Below, piece after piece: positions 39,994-49,321 of a DNA stretch of 64,000 nucleotides. The notes under the pieces are model-generated. The model saw only the letters and a program-made list of their open reading frames with translations. It did not search any database and was not told the DNA's origin. Every line of letters begins with the position of its first letter. Position 1 is the stretch's first letter. Both the position numbers and the translations under genes were made by a program. This DNA comes from Streptomyces sp. GKU 895 (GTDB taxonomy: Bacteria > Actinomycetota > Actinomycetes > Streptomycetales > Streptomycetaceae), in contig MWJO01000025.1 of the NCBI GenBank assembly GCA_002027195.1, forward strand, positions 1 to 64,000, read 5' to 3'.

Positions 39994-42021
39994 TCAGAAC
40001 GGCAACGGCCGTCCGTGCACCACCTCCAGCCCCGACACCGCCCGCGTGAGCACCACGTACAGTCGGTGCAGCCCTCGTTCCTCCGCCTCGGCGATCGCCG
40101 CGGGCTCGACGGCGACGACATGGTCGTACTCGAGTCCCTTGACCAGCGTGGCGGGGGTGAGGGTCACGCGGGCGGCCAGGTCGTCCGGCGCGGCCACCGG
40201 GACACCGGCCTTGTCGAGGGCGGCCCGCACCCGGGGCAGGTCCGCGTCGGCCGTGATCACGCCCACCGACCCCTCCCGGGCCAGGGCGTCGCGCACGGCG
40301 GCGACCACCGCGCCGGTGAGGTCCTCCCCCGCCTCCCGGATCCTCAACTCCCCGTCCCCGCGCAGGGATCGGGCCTCCGGTACGTCGACGTCCAGGTGCC
40401 GCAGCAGCCGGTTGGCGAGCCCCACGACGGCCTCCGGCACCCGGAACCCGGTGGTCAGCGGCACGACGGCGGCGTCGGCCCGACCCAGGTGCGTGAGCTG
40501 CTCGGCCCACGTCCGCGCGGCCCACGGCGTGGTGCCCTGCGCCAGATCCCCGAGCACGGTCAGCGAACCGAACACGGCCCGCCGCGCGATCGCCCGGCAC
40601 TCCATCGGGGAGAGGTCCTGCGCCTCGTCGACGACGACATGGCCGTAACCCTCGGGATGCTCGATCAGCCCACCGACCTCGTCGAGCAGCACGAGGTCGG
40701 CGGCCGACCAGCGCGCCGACTTCCACGACCGCGGCGGCTTGCGCCACAGCAACGCCTTCTGCTCGTCACCGTCGAGCAGGCCGCGCCCCGCAGCCTCCAA
40801 CACCCTTTCGTCTGCCAGCAGTTCGGCGACGACCTCCTCCGCCCGCACCCGCGGCCACACGACATCGACGTACGGCCGGACCGCCGTCGCCATTTTCCGC
40901 ACCCACGCGTTCGGCGGCGGACCCGCCCGCCGCTCGGCGAGCGCCTGGATGCAGGCGACCACCCGCGTCCGCACCCGCTCGCGCCCGACAGCGTACGGCG
41001 GCTCCTCCGCCCGCACCCCGGCCACGATCCGCGCGAACACCTCCCCCGGCACCCGCCACCGGTAAGCCCCCTCGGGAATCGCGATCTCCCCGGCCCGCTC
41101 CGCCGACACGCGCGCGTACAGCGCCCGCCGCAGCACCTCGGCCATGCGCACGTCGTGCTTGAGCAAGGCGGCGGGTGGATCGTCGCGGCCCGTGACCGCA
41201 TGCCGGCCGCCGATCTCCTCCGCCAGCGTGGACTGCCGTACGCCGGTCTCGCCGAGGGCGGGCAGGACCTGCGCGATGTAGGAGAGGAAGGTGCGGTTGG
41301 GGCCGAGGATCAGCATGCCGCCGCGCTGGACGCGCTGGGGGTGGGTGTAGAGGAGGTAGGCGGCCCGGTGCAGCCCGACGGCCGTCTTGCCCGTCCCCGG
41401 AGCACCCTGCACGCACACCGAGACGCCGAGATCACCTCGTACGAGATCGTCCTGCTCGGGCTGGATGGTCGCGGCGATGTCGCGCATGGGGCCGACGCGG
41501 GGGCGTTCGATCTCGCGGGCGAGGATGTCGCTGGCGCGGTCCTCGCCCCGGCTCAGATGCTCGTCCTCAAGGCTGGTGAGGTCGTCCGAGGCTCCCCTGC
41601 TCCCCGGCGCCCACCCGAACCGTCTCCGCACGGCGACACCCTGCGGATCATGGGCACTCGCCTGGTAGAAGGCACGGGAGACGGGGGCGCGCCAGTCGAC
41701 GACGAGGGGTGGGGCGGCGGGGTGCTCGCTGATCCGGAGCCGCCCGACGTGGTAGCTCTGCCCGGCGTGCTCACTGCCGTCGAAGTCCAGCCGGCCGAAG
41801 AACAACGGCCCCTCGGGCAGCTCCCGCATCTCCTTGGCCTTGCTGCGCAGCCGATAGCCGAGGACTTCGGCGTCGGCCCCGGAGGCGGAGACGTCTTCAC
41901 CGACGACGACCTGCTCCTGGGCGCCGTCGACCATGGCGGCAAGGGCGGCGCGGCAGGTGTCGTGGTGGGCGCGTTCGAGGTGGAGGGTGTGGGTGAGCGG
42001 GGTGGGGTCGGGTGACGTCAT
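39994..42021 (-). CDS. HelD-like superfamily I NTPase (UvrD-related)
   Basis: A 675-residue ATP-driven motor from ATG 42021. HelD proteins remove or recycle RNA polymerase, and in some actinobacteria a relative (HelR) gives rifamycin tolerance. Visible are the N-terminal helical arm (RLRSKAKEMRELPEG), Walker A QGAPGTGKTAVGLHRAAYLL, the Walker B box HVVVDEAQDLSP and a C-terminal region with TLVKGLEYDHVVAVEP and RLYVVLTRAVSGLEVVH. I cannot separate HelD from HelR by eye. It is preceded by a TetR-type gene on the same strand with an inverted repeat in the gap. Confidence 0.88.
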   Translation of the reverse strand: MTSPDPTPLTHTLHLERAHHDTCRAALAAMVDGAQEQVVVGEDVSASGADAEVLGYRLRSKAKEMRELPEGPLFFGRLDFDGSEHAGQSYHVGRLRISEHPAAPPLVVDWRAPVSRAFYQASAHDPQGVAVRRRFGWAPGSRGASDDLTSLEDEHLSRGEDRASDILAREIERPRVGPMRDIAATIQPEQDDLVRGDLGVSVCVQGAPGTGKTAVGLHRAAYLLYTHPQRVQRGGMLILGPNRTFLSYIAQVLPALGETGVRQSTLAEEIGGRHAVTGRDDPPAALLKHDVRMAEVLRRALYARVSAERAGEIAIPEGAYRWRVPGEVFARIVAGVRAEEPPYAVGRERVRTRVVACIQALAERRAGPPPNAWVRKMATAVRPYVDVVWPRVRAEEVVAELLADERVLEAAGRGLLDGDEQKALLWRKPPRSWKSARWSAADLVLLDEVGGLIEHPEGYGHVVVDEAQDLSPMECRAIARRAVFGSLTVLGDLAQGTTPWAARTWAEQLTHLGRADAAVVPLTTGFRVPEAVVGLANRLLRHLDVDVPEARSLRGDGELRIREAGEDLTGAVVAAVRDALAREGSVGVITADADLPRVRAALDKAGVPVAAPDDLAARVTLTPATLVKGLEYDHVVAVEPAAIAEAEERGLHRLYVVLTRAVSGLEVVHGRPLPF

Positions 42022-42045
42022 GGGACCGAGCGTACCGACATAACG

Positions 42046-42056
42046 TAACCGAGTTA
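42046..42056. promoter_or_regulatory. Candidate TetR operator upstream of the HelD-like gene
   Basis: TAACCGAGTTA is an inverted repeat (TAAC-CGA-GTTA) in an unusually AT-rich spot between the TetR gene and the HelD-like gene. Together with AACGTAACC to its left it could be the binding site of the TetR-type protein. Confidence 0.4.
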
Positions 42057-42079
42057 AATTTTTTACCGAGCCTCAGCTG

Positions 42080-42688
42080 TCATGAGTACCGGGGCATGGC
42101 CGCCTCCAGCAGATCGAAGGCCCGCTCGGCATCACCGAGAGCTGCGTCCCTGACCTCGGCGACGGGCTCTCCCGCCCCGATCCGCCGCCAGTTCTCCTGA
42201 GCGAGGATGCGCCGCACGGCCACGATCTGCCCGGCGGCCAGCCGCGCGTCCAGATCACCGCCGAGGGCCGCGGCGAGGGCCTCCTCGGAACGTTCGAGGT
42301 GGAGATGCAGGCGGGCGACGAGGGCGGGCGTGCCGTAGAGAAGGTCGTAGAACGCACGGACGGCGGGGTGGTCACTGACCCCGGTGATGGGGTCGCCCTG
42401 CGCGATGCCGTCCAGGAAGTTCCGCCGCAGCGCCTCGAGCGGCGCCCCCCGCCCTTCCCTCACCACCCGCGCGGCCTCGTCCTCGTGGTCGGCGATGCGG
42501 TGGAAGACGAGGTCCTCCTTCGCGGGGAAGTAGCGGAAGAGGGTGGGCTTGGAGATGTCGGCGGCGGCGGCGATCTCGGCCACGGAGACTGCGTCGTAGC
42601 CCTTTTCCAGGAAGAGACGGATCGCGATCTCGGAGACGGTCTCGTACATCCGCTGTTTCTTGCGGGCGCGCAGGCCGGGGGTGGTCAT
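42080..42688 (-). CDS. TetR-family transcriptional regulator
   Basis: A 202-residue repressor-type protein from ATG 42688. The N-terminal helix-turn-helix is typical (AIRLFLEKGYDAVSVAEIAA, DISKPTLFRYFPAKEDLVFH). The C-terminal ligand domain is not assignable. Its start overlaps the stop of the upstream double-kinase gene as ATGA, so the two are coupled. It lies 58 nt upstream of the HelD-like gene. Confidence 0.93.
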   Translation of the reverse strand: MTTPGLRARKKQRMYETVSEIAIRLFLEKGYDAVSVAEIAAAADISKPTLFRYFPAKEDLVFHRIADHEDEAARVVREGRGAPLEALRRNFLDGIAQGDPITGVSDHPAVRAFYDLLYGTPALVARLHLHLERSEEALAAALGGDLDARLAAGQIVAVRRILAQENWRRIGAGEPVAEVRDAALGDAERAFDLLEAAMPRYS

Positions 42689-44881
42689 GGGGTGAGGGTA
42701 CGGGGGCCTCGCTTGACGAGCGTGCGGGCGAGATAGGGGTTGTGCATCCGGCGCAGCGGCATGCCGAGGGAGGCTGTTGCCGCCGTCAGGGTCATCGAGT
42801 AGGAGTCAAGCGCGCGGCGGACGTTCGGGGCGTCCAGGCTGGCGCCGGTCACCAGGCGGTCGAGGTCGATGTACGCCGAGCGCACGATCTCGATCCACCG
42901 GTACACGCCCCAATCACGCCGCCAGCCCTCGGTGTATTCGGGGGCTAGCCGGAGGGCCCAGCGGTTGAACATGCGGTCCCGGATCTCTGGCTTCGTGGGG
43001 GTGAGGTGCATATGCCGCACCAGGTCGTAGAGCGGATCGCCTACGACAGCCATCTCCCAGTCGATGATGGTCAGGGCCTGCCGGTCGGGGCGGCGCACCA
43101 GGTTCCACGGGTTGAGGTCGCCGTGCAGCAGGGCCGGCTTGCGATGCCTACCTGGTGGCGGGCGAGGATCTGCCGGAGCCGCTCGGCATCCGGGAGCCCT
43201 AGCAGGCGGGCGAGCTGCTGGGACTCCTTCGGCAATTCGCTGACAAGAAGGACGAGTTGTTCGCTCAGGGCAGCGTAGAAGGACCCCTCCCCTGCGGCCG
43301 GGTCCAACACCTCGTAGTTCACCTGAGTAAGTGCGCACAGTTGATCGACGAGCGCGTTGGCTTCGTGCGGCAGCAGGCCCTGAACGGGGTGGCTGGGCGG
43401 TTGATCCGGGTCGGGGAACCCTCATAGGTGTGAATGGCGAATGGTTCCCCCTGGTAACTCGTGCCCAGGGCCAGGAACCTCGGGGCTGCCACCATCGCCT
43501 TCGATTCCTCGATGGTGCGCAACACGGCGTGTTCGCTGAGAAAACCCCGCTCGCGCCGGTCGACGTTCGGCACCTTGCGCCGCACCACCACAGGGAAGTG
43601 GATGCCCGGCACATGCACGATCGTGTTGAGGTGCCCGGTGCCCTTGAGTACCCGGCTTGCGGGCGCCGCGCCTTCCGCACGCAGCGCCTCGTCCACGGCC
43701 GTATGCGGAAAGTCGGGGTGTTTGGGGAAGCGTGGGTCCCATGACCACTTGCCGATCTCGGCGATCGGGCCACGCCCGTCGTTCCGCGCAGCCAGCCACC
43801 TGAAGAGGATCCGCTCGATCTCCCGCGCGTCCGGAACGCTGCCGAGTCTCAGTGGGCCGGCGGCCGCCGTAAGCGCCCATGCCACCTTCACCTTGGCCTC
43901 GTCGAGGGTCTTCTGGTCGGGTGAGTTCTGCAGGGACTGCGCCGCCCGCATCACATCCGGATAGACCGACTGGGCTCGCTCGAAGTCGAGGTAATACTGA
44001 AGGTCCCTCGTCAGACCTTTCACCGCCGCAGGACGGACCCGGCGCATTGCGGCCGCCCAGGCATCGATGACCTCGTCCCACTGATAGGACGGGTACTGCA
44101 TGCGAACCAGGTGCGTGGCGAGATCGTGCAGCGGGTCGCCGTAGGTCGCCAGTTCCCAGTCGACGCAGATGAGCGGTGGATCACCGGCGTACGACATGAT
44201 CAGGTTGTCGCGGTGCAGATCGGCGTGGAGCAGACTGAACGGTCGACGGGACAGGACCGGCACCCGCTCGGCGAACCGCAGCATGGCGTCCTCGGGAATG
44301 CCCAGGGCGGCGAACAGGCCGCCGAAGGCAGCCCAATTGGGCTGCCTGATCTGCCGGTCCGCCATCAATGCCAACGCCCGCAAGAACGCTTGGCTGTCCG
44401 TGTGGTTACCGGGCCAGTCGGAGGGCAGATCCGGCAAGACCCCACTGCGCACCTGAGTCATCTGCGCGAGCAGCCCCGCCAGCGCCCGGATGATCATGGT
44501 GTCGACCGGCTTGCCGTTGCTGCATACCTTGGACAGCGGCACGCCCTCCACATAGCTGTGGATCGCGAAGCTGTCGCCCTTGTAGAGACACTGCGGAACG
44601 TGGGGCAGCACGCCTTGAATGGCATCGAGGATCTCCGCCTCGTCCGCCCAGGTTCTGATGACGACCGGCAGCGCCTCTTCGCGCCGGATACGCACGGTCA
44701 CCGTCGTCCCGGCGTCCCGCCCGGCCAACCGTGCCGCGGGTTCCGTGAGAGGCAGGACGAAGTTCTTGTTGTGATGCCCGCTGGTCGCCTGCCCCAGCTG
44801 CTCGGCCAGACTCACGAACTCCTCGACCGTGCGTGCCCCGGGCGGGGTCTCTGGAAGAGGCGGTGCGCCCACAGGCCACAC
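42685..44881 (-). CDS. Double-domain aminoglycoside-phosphotransferase-like kinase, frameshifted
   Basis: About 730 residues once frames are joined, starting at GTG 44881. It carries two full APH/choline-kinase-type domains in series. The first has SLLHADLHRDNLIMS and CVDWELATYGDPLHDLATH; the second has ALLHGDLNPWNLVRR and IIDWEMAVVGDPLYDLVRH. Both keep the catalytic Asp and the metal-binding Asp. Frame changes lie near 43378 and 43145. The stop overlaps the TetR start (ATGA). Such an internally duplicated kinase is unusual. The substrate is unknown, and antibiotic resistance must not be assumed. Confidence 0.82.
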
Positions 44882-45113
44882 TCCGGATCGTTCGCGCGAC
44901 AGACGGGAGGCACGGCAACACTAGGTGCCGTTTGTAGCAAGCACGACCAGAGCCCGGCTTGAGTAGCCATAACGAGTGGTTTTGCCACTCTTCGTTCGTC
45001 AGGCCGCGCGAGATTGGCTCTTTGCCACGTCCATACGGGCGAAACAGAGCGATTGCTCAGCGGTGCGGGAATGTTAGCGCACCGAACCATGTCCCCCGGT
45101 CACCGTTTGGCCG

Positions 45114-45986
45114 CTATTCCGAGAGCCGGGCCCAGACGGAGTCGAACCACGCCTGCATGTTGTCCACGAAGACCGATCCCGGCGAGTTCGCGTCGTCGTC
45201 CTTCACCTGATGGGTGAGTGTCGCGCCCAGCCCCAGGACGTCCAGCGCGGTGACCACATCGCCGTCGTCCAGCTCGATCTGACGCTCGATCACGTCGTAC
45301 ATGCCGTGCAGAGCTTCGGCGCGGTTGATGAGGTAGAGCTTGAACGGCGGGACCAGTGGCGTGTGGTGGATCTCGACGCCCACGGACGGAACCAGCCCCT
45401 CGGTCCGCAGATCTTTCAGCGACCCCTGCAACGACTCGGTATGACGATGACTAATGGCCCGCAGCCGATCCTGAAGACGCATGTCCTCCTTCTTGCCCTT
45501 CACCCGCGGATACGGCAGCGGCTGCGTGGTGTCCGGCAGCAGCAGCCGCAGAGCGATACGCTCGGGGGAGATCTCACCGGCGTGGATGCGCTCGGCCTGG
45601 ACGCGGATGTGGGCGTCCAGTGACTCAGCGGTCAGCGTGTAGACGTCCAGGGTGACTTCGGGCGCTTCGAACGCCGATCCGATGATGTGGCTCAGCGTCG
45701 CCCCGTGCCGCGATCTGACCGCCTTGGGTGCCGCCGACTTGATCAGTTGGGTCTTGATCACCCGGGAACCGCTCCCCTGCCGGGAGGCGATCCAGCTCTC
45801 GTCTGCCAACTCCCGCAGAGCTCGCTGAACAGTGTCCCGCGACACTCCGAACTCCTCGGCGAGTTCCCGCTGCGGCGGCAGGAAGGACCCCACCGAGTAG
45901 GTGCCGTCCGTCATCCGGGTGCGCAGCGTCTCGGCGACCCGCTGGAACTCCTTGCCGCCGCTGTCGCCATTGCCCCGTGCGTCCAC
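45114..45986 (-). CDS. GntR-family regulator, third DevA-like paralogue
   Basis: About 290 residues from GTG 45986 (VDARGNGDSGG); GTG 46013 and TTG 46019 are alternatives. The winged helix-turn-helix reads FLPPQRELAEEFGVSRDTVQRAL. The C-terminal effector domain shares its layout with DevA and DevE: a TLDVYTLTAESLDAHIR stretch, PPFKLYLINRAEAL and the ending MQAWFDSVWARLSE, compared with QKWFDALWETI in DevA. It is less similar to DevA and DevE than they are to each other. It lies alone between the kinase gene and devB, with its own upstream palindromes. Confidence 0.88.
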   Translation of the reverse strand: MDARGNGDSGGKEFQRVAETLRTRMTDGTYSVGSFLPPQRELAEEFGVSRDTVQRALRELADESWIASRQGSGSRVIKTQLIKSAAPKAVRSRHGATLSHIIGSAFEAPEVTLDVYTLTAESLDAHIRVQAERIHAGEISPERIALRLLLPDTTQPLPYPRVKGKKEDMRLQDRLRAISHRHTESLQGSLKDLRTEGLVPSVGVEIHHTPLVPPFKLYLINRAEALHGMYDVIERQIELDDGDVVTALDVLGLGATLTHQVKDDDANSPGSVFVDNMQAWFDSVWARLSE

Positions 45987-46019
45987 GCCTCGACCGTACC
46001 GCCTGCCGTCCACCGGCAA

Positions 46020-46187
46020 ACCAATCTCCAGTCAATTCCACGAGTGGACTGCCCAGTTGGTTAAGGGATCAGTCAGGCCGGGCAGACCACCCACAAGTCA
46101 ACCAGTCCAATTGGCCGGGCAGTTGAGGCCTTGGCGGTGAAGTGGAAGGGAGGTGGGCCAGAATGCCTCTGTTGCGGCGTCACCGGC
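46020..46187. promoter_or_regulatory. Promoter region of the third GntR gene with small palindromes
   Basis: Contains TCCACGAGTGGA near 46037, AGTTGG at 46055-46060 and CCAATTGG at 46107-46114. These half-site-like words recall those in the devA and devE promoters but do not form the same AGTTGG-N3-CCAACT palindrome. Confidence 0.4.
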
Positions 46188-46946
46188 TCAGACCCGCCCC
46201 AGCAGCACGTCCCGCACCACATCCAGCGAGTTGACCACCACCGAGGCCCCCGCCTCCCGCAACAACCGCTCCTTACGCCCGTTACGCGCGTAGCCCAGGA
46301 ACGAGACGCCGGCGCTCTGCGCGGCCTCGTAGTCCGACGGGGTGTCGCCGATCATCAGGGCCGCCGAAGGGGCCGCGCCCATCGCGTTCAGGGCGTGGTT
46401 GAGGCAGTGGGGGTGGGGTTTGAGGTGGTGCAGGTTCTGGGTGCGGCCGTAGATGTGGGGATGGAAGCAAGCAGTCAGACCCCGTCCGGCCAAGTACTTG
46501 CGAACCACCCTCGGGGAGTTGTTCGTCGCTATCGCCAGACGTGAACCCACCGCGGCCCACGTCCGGATCAGCGGGTCGGCGTACATCGTCGGCATCGCCG
46601 ACGTCGCGGCGTGCAGTTCCTCCTGGGTGAGACGTTCCTCCAACTCCGCCACCAGGTCACTGCCGGGGTGGCGGAGGTCGACGGCGCGCAGGACGACATG
46701 GGGGTCGAGGGACTTTCGTTCGTCGTCCGTCACCAGGCCGTGCAGGCCGCGGCTCTCCAGCCACTCGACCAGTTCCGCCGCCACCCGTTCCGCCGAGTGC
46801 CCCGCGAACAGCCGGCAGATCGGGCCGTCGAAGTCCCACAGCACGACTCGGGCGTGCCTGATCAGCTCCCGGAGGTCTTCCAGTGCTTCAGGATCGTTCT
46901 CTGTCTCTGCTGTCACCGAATCAGTCTGCGCCGTATCAGAAGTCAC
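46188..46946 (-). CDS. devB: HAD-family hydrolase DevB
   Basis: A 252-residue HAD phosphatase-type enzyme from GTG 46946, whose first base is shared with the last base-position of the devA stop. Motif I is VVLWDFDGPICRLF, motif II IATNNS, motif III Lys in HLKPHPHC and motif IV MIGDTPSDYEAA. The order devA-devB matches the S. coelicolor development operon I remember. In that species disruption affects aerial growth; the enzyme substrate is unknown. Confidence 0.9.
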   Translation of the reverse strand: MTSDTAQTDSVTAETENDPEALEDLRELIRHARVVLWDFDGPICRLFAGHSAERVAAELVEWLESRGLHGLVTDDERKSLDPHVVLRAVDLRHPGSDLVAELEERLTQEELHAATSAMPTMYADPLIRTWAAVGSRLAIATNNSPRVVRKYLAGRGLTACFHPHIYGRTQNLHHLKPHPHCLNHALNAMGAAPSAALMIGDTPSDYEAAQSAGVSFLGYARNGRKERLLREAGASVVVNSLDVVRDVLLGRV

Positions 46947-47818
46947 TAGGAGAGTGTCAGGTCCGTCGTGATGGTTTCCCAGAGGGCGTCGAACCACTTC
47001 TGGGATTCCTCCACGAACGCCGCGTCCCGCTGGCTCGCCGCCTTGACGAAGGAGAACAGGACGGACTGGGAGCCCAGGGCGTCGTACATCTCCAGGGTCC
47101 GGCTCTCGTACTCCTCCTCGCGCTTTTCGAGCATGTAGTAGCCGAGCAGCACTTCCTCGCCGTTGAGCAGGTACATCTTCACCGGCGGAGTGAAGGGCAG
47201 CGCGCGGAAGGTGATGCGGACGTCGATGCCGTGGGTGGAGCGGACGGCGTTGAGGTTGTACTTCAGGACGTGGGCCTGGGCGTTGCGCATCTCCAGCCAG
47301 CGCCGGTGGACCGGGTCCTCCTCGCCGTCGCGTTCGACCGAGATCGGGAAGGCGAGGTTGATGTCCCGGGACGGCAGCAGGACGCGGAACTCGATGGACT
47401 CGGGGTGGATCGTGCCCTCGTGGATGCGGCGGAGCGAGTCGCCGAGGGCCAGCATCAGGGTCTCGGAGGTGTGGCTGACGACGTCCACGCGCACGTGCGG
47501 CGCCGCGAACGCCTCCGTCAGCCGTGGGGCCAGCCCGACCATCGTCGGCTGCGGGGCCCCGCGCACCGGGGCAGGTTCCGCGATCCGCGGCGGGCTGCCC
47601 TTGCTCACGTTGCTGAGAAGGCCGTCCTCCTGGAGCGCGCGCAGGGCCTGGCGGACGGTGCCCCGTTCGACGTTGAACTCCTCGGCCAGCTCGGCCTGGG
47701 TGGGCAGGCGGTCGCCCGCCTTGAGGTCGCCGGAGCGGATTCGGTCCCGGAGGATGTCGGCGATCTCCTGGGGCGAGAGCTTTCTGCTGCCGTTCACTGC
47801 CACGTTCTCCTGGGTCAC
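46946..47818 (-). CDS. devA: GntR-family developmental regulator DevA
   Basis: A 290-residue regulator from GTG 47818 (VTQENVAVNGSRKLS). The wHTH reads LPTQAELAEEFNVERGTVRQALRAL. The C-terminal DevA-type domain contains MVGLAPRLTEAFAAPHVRVD, ALPFTPPVKMYLLNGEE and WFDALWETITTDLTLS. DevA is required for normal aerial development in S. coelicolor. The gene is coupled to devB downstream and divergent from a small membrane-protein gene. The shared intergenic region contains paired palindromes that may be its own operator. Confidence 0.92.
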   Translation of the reverse strand: MTQENVAVNGSRKLSPQEIADILRDRIRSGDLKAGDRLPTQAELAEEFNVERGTVRQALRALQEDGLLSNVSKGSPPRIAEPAPVRGAPQPTMVGLAPRLTEAFAAPHVRVDVVSHTSETLMLALGDSLRRIHEGTIHPESIEFRVLLPSRDINLAFPISVERDGEEDPVHRRWLEMRNAQAHVLKYNLNAVRSTHGIDVRITFRALPFTPPVKMYLLNGEEVLLGYYMLEKREEEYESRTLEMYDALGSQSVLFSFVKAASQRDAAFVEESQKWFDALWETITTDLTLS

Positions 47819-47905
47819 GACCAAACGGTACAACTCTGATCCATCTAGCGGGAGTTGTTGGAGAGTTGTTTCCGAGTTAGGACCAAGTGGGTACAAGTAC
47901 AGCAG

Positions 47906-47933
47906 AGTTGGTTGCCAACTTAGACAAGTTGGC
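47906..47933. promoter_or_regulatory. Candidate DevA-type operator in devA/small-ORF intergenic region
   Basis: Two overlapping palindromes share a half-site: AGTTGG-TTG-CCAACT at 47906-47920, and GCCAACTTAGACAAGTTGGC at 47914-47933 with perfect 8-bp arms and a 4-nt spacer. The first matches the palindrome upstream of the devE partner gene. Confidence 0.65.
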
Positions 47934-48014
47934 GGAAGTTTTGCCTCCTCATCGCCCAACCCCCCACATCCGCTCGCCCCGGATGCCCGCCTCACGCCCT
48001 AAGGGGGAATCACC

Positions 48015-48203
48015 GTGCCTGCCATCTATCTTCTCTCCGCCATCTTCGTCGTCGGCATCGAGCAGACCATCCAGTGGAAGTACGGCGCTGCCGGCATCCT
48101 CGGCCTGCTGCTCCTCAGTGTCGGCCTCAAGGCCAAGAGCCCGGCCCTGAGCTCCGTCGGTGCCGTGGTGCTCGCGCTCCTCGTCTCGGGGCAGGCCCTA
48201 TGA
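48015..48203 (+). CDS. Small membrane protein divergent from devA
   Basis: A 62-residue protein from GTG 48015 behind AAGGGGGAA. Two hydrophobic segments (IYLLSAIFVVGIEQ and SVGAVVLALLVSGQAL) flank a conserved centre QWKYGAAGILGLLLLSVGLKAK. It is a clear paralogue of the protein at 49322: both share EQ-x2-QWK(Y/W)G, GI-x-LLL and VG-KAK. It has no known function to me. Its position, divergent from devA, suggests it is a direct target of DevA or a partner of it. Confidence 0.8.
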   Translation: MPAIYLLSAIFVVGIEQTIQWKYGAAGILGLLLLSVGLKAKSPALSSVGAVVLALLVSGQAL

Positions 48204-48238
48204 AGAAGCACAGCCCGGATCCACCTCTGTGGGAGACC

Positions 48239-49141
48239 TCAGCTCGTGAGCGTCAGCTCCGAACTGATCGTCTCCCACAGTGCGTTGAACCACAGGTGGG
48301 ACTGCTCGACGAAGGTGGTGTCCCGCAGCCCGGCCCCCTGCTCGAAGGCGAACAGCATCGACTGGGTGCCCTCCGCGTCGTACATCACCAGCTGCTCGTG
48401 GTCGATCTCCTCCTCGCGCTTGGAGAGCGTGTAGTAGGCGAAGAGCGCTTCCGTGTTGTTGAGCAGGTACAGCTTCACCGGCGGGGTGAAGGGCAGGGCG
48501 CGGAAGGTGACCTTGACGTCGATGCCGTGGGTGGCGCGCAGGGCGAGGAGGTTGTGCTGGAGCACCTGGCCCTGGGCGTTGCGCTGGGACAGCCAGCGGC
48601 GCTGCACCCTGCCGTCCGTCGAGGGGTCCACGGGGATCGGGAAGGCGAGGTCGATGTCCCGGCTCGGCAGCAGGACGCGGACGTCGACCTTGGCCGGTTT
48701 CAGTCGTCCGGCGTGGATCTGGCGCAGCGGTTCACCGAGGGCGAGGTTGAAGGAGACCGACGTCAGACACAGGGCGTCGATCTCCACGTGCGGGGCGGCG
48801 AAGGCGGCGGCAATGCGCGGCGCGAGGGCGACCATGGTCGGCAGCGGTGGCGCTCCAGGCCCGGTCAGCGCCCTGCCGAGGTCGGGGGCGACCGTCGCGG
48901 GGCTGCCCTTGGACACGTTGGTGAGCAGTCGCTCCGACTGCAGGATGCGCAGGGCCTGCCGTACGGCGCCACGCTCCACGCCGAACTCGTCCGCCAGCCG
49001 GGCCTGGGTGGGCATGCGCTGACCCGGCCGCAGCTCACCGGACCGGATACGGGAACGCAGCTCGTCCGCCACCTCGCGAGGAGACTTCTGTGACCGCTGC
49101 GCCTTCTCCAGCCCATTGACGGAGGCGGGTTTCGGGTCCAC
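48239..49141 (-). CDS. devE: GntR-family developmental regulator DevE
   Basis: A 300-residue paralogue of DevA from GTG 49141. The wHTH reads MPTQARLADEFGVERGAVRQAL. The C-terminal domain contains MVALAPRIAAAFAAPHVEID, ALPFTPPVKLYLLNNTEAL and FNALWETISSELTLTS, highly parallel to DevA. In S. coelicolor devE is described as a devA duplicate with a distinct developmental role. It is divergent from the small membrane protein at 49322. Confidence 0.9.
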   Translation of the reverse strand: MDPKPASVNGLEKAQRSQKSPREVADELRSRIRSGELRPGQRMPTQARLADEFGVERGAVRQALRILQSERLLTNVSKGSPATVAPDLGRALTGPGAPPLPTMVALAPRIAAAFAAPHVEIDALCLTSVSFNLALGEPLRQIHAGRLKPAKVDVRVLLPSRDIDLAFPIPVDPSTDGRVQRRWLSQRNAQGQVLQHNLLALRATHGIDVKVTFRALPFTPPVKLYLLNNTEALFAYYTLSKREEEIDHEQLVMYDAEGTQSMLFAFEQGAGLRDTTFVEQSHLWFNALWETISSELTLTS

Positions 49142-49226
49142 GACCAAACACTACAACTTCCCGCCATCTTTGGGCAGTTCAGTGAAAGGTGGTTATGAGA
49201 CGCTTCCAAGCGGCATAACTACAGTG

Positions 49227-49243
49227 AAGTTGGTCGCCAACTT
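49227..49243. promoter_or_regulatory. Candidate DevA/DevE-type operator upstream of small ORF 49322
   Basis: AAGTTGG-TCG-CCAACTT is a perfect palindrome with 7-bp arms and a 3-nt spacer, in the same relative position as the AGTTGG-N3-CCAACT palindrome between devA and its partner ORF. Confidence 0.68.
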
Positions 49244-49321
49244 GCAGAACATGGTCAAGCTTCAAGGAGGTTGGCGCCAGCAGGCCGAGCACGAACCATG
49301 CTTCGCCCAGGGGGGATCGTC

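Noticed and set aside
42685..44881. Aminoglycoside resistance gene
   Set aside because: The APH fold is shared by many small-molecule kinases. There is no resistance-specific feature, and the tandem-domain form fits no known resistance enzyme that I recognise.
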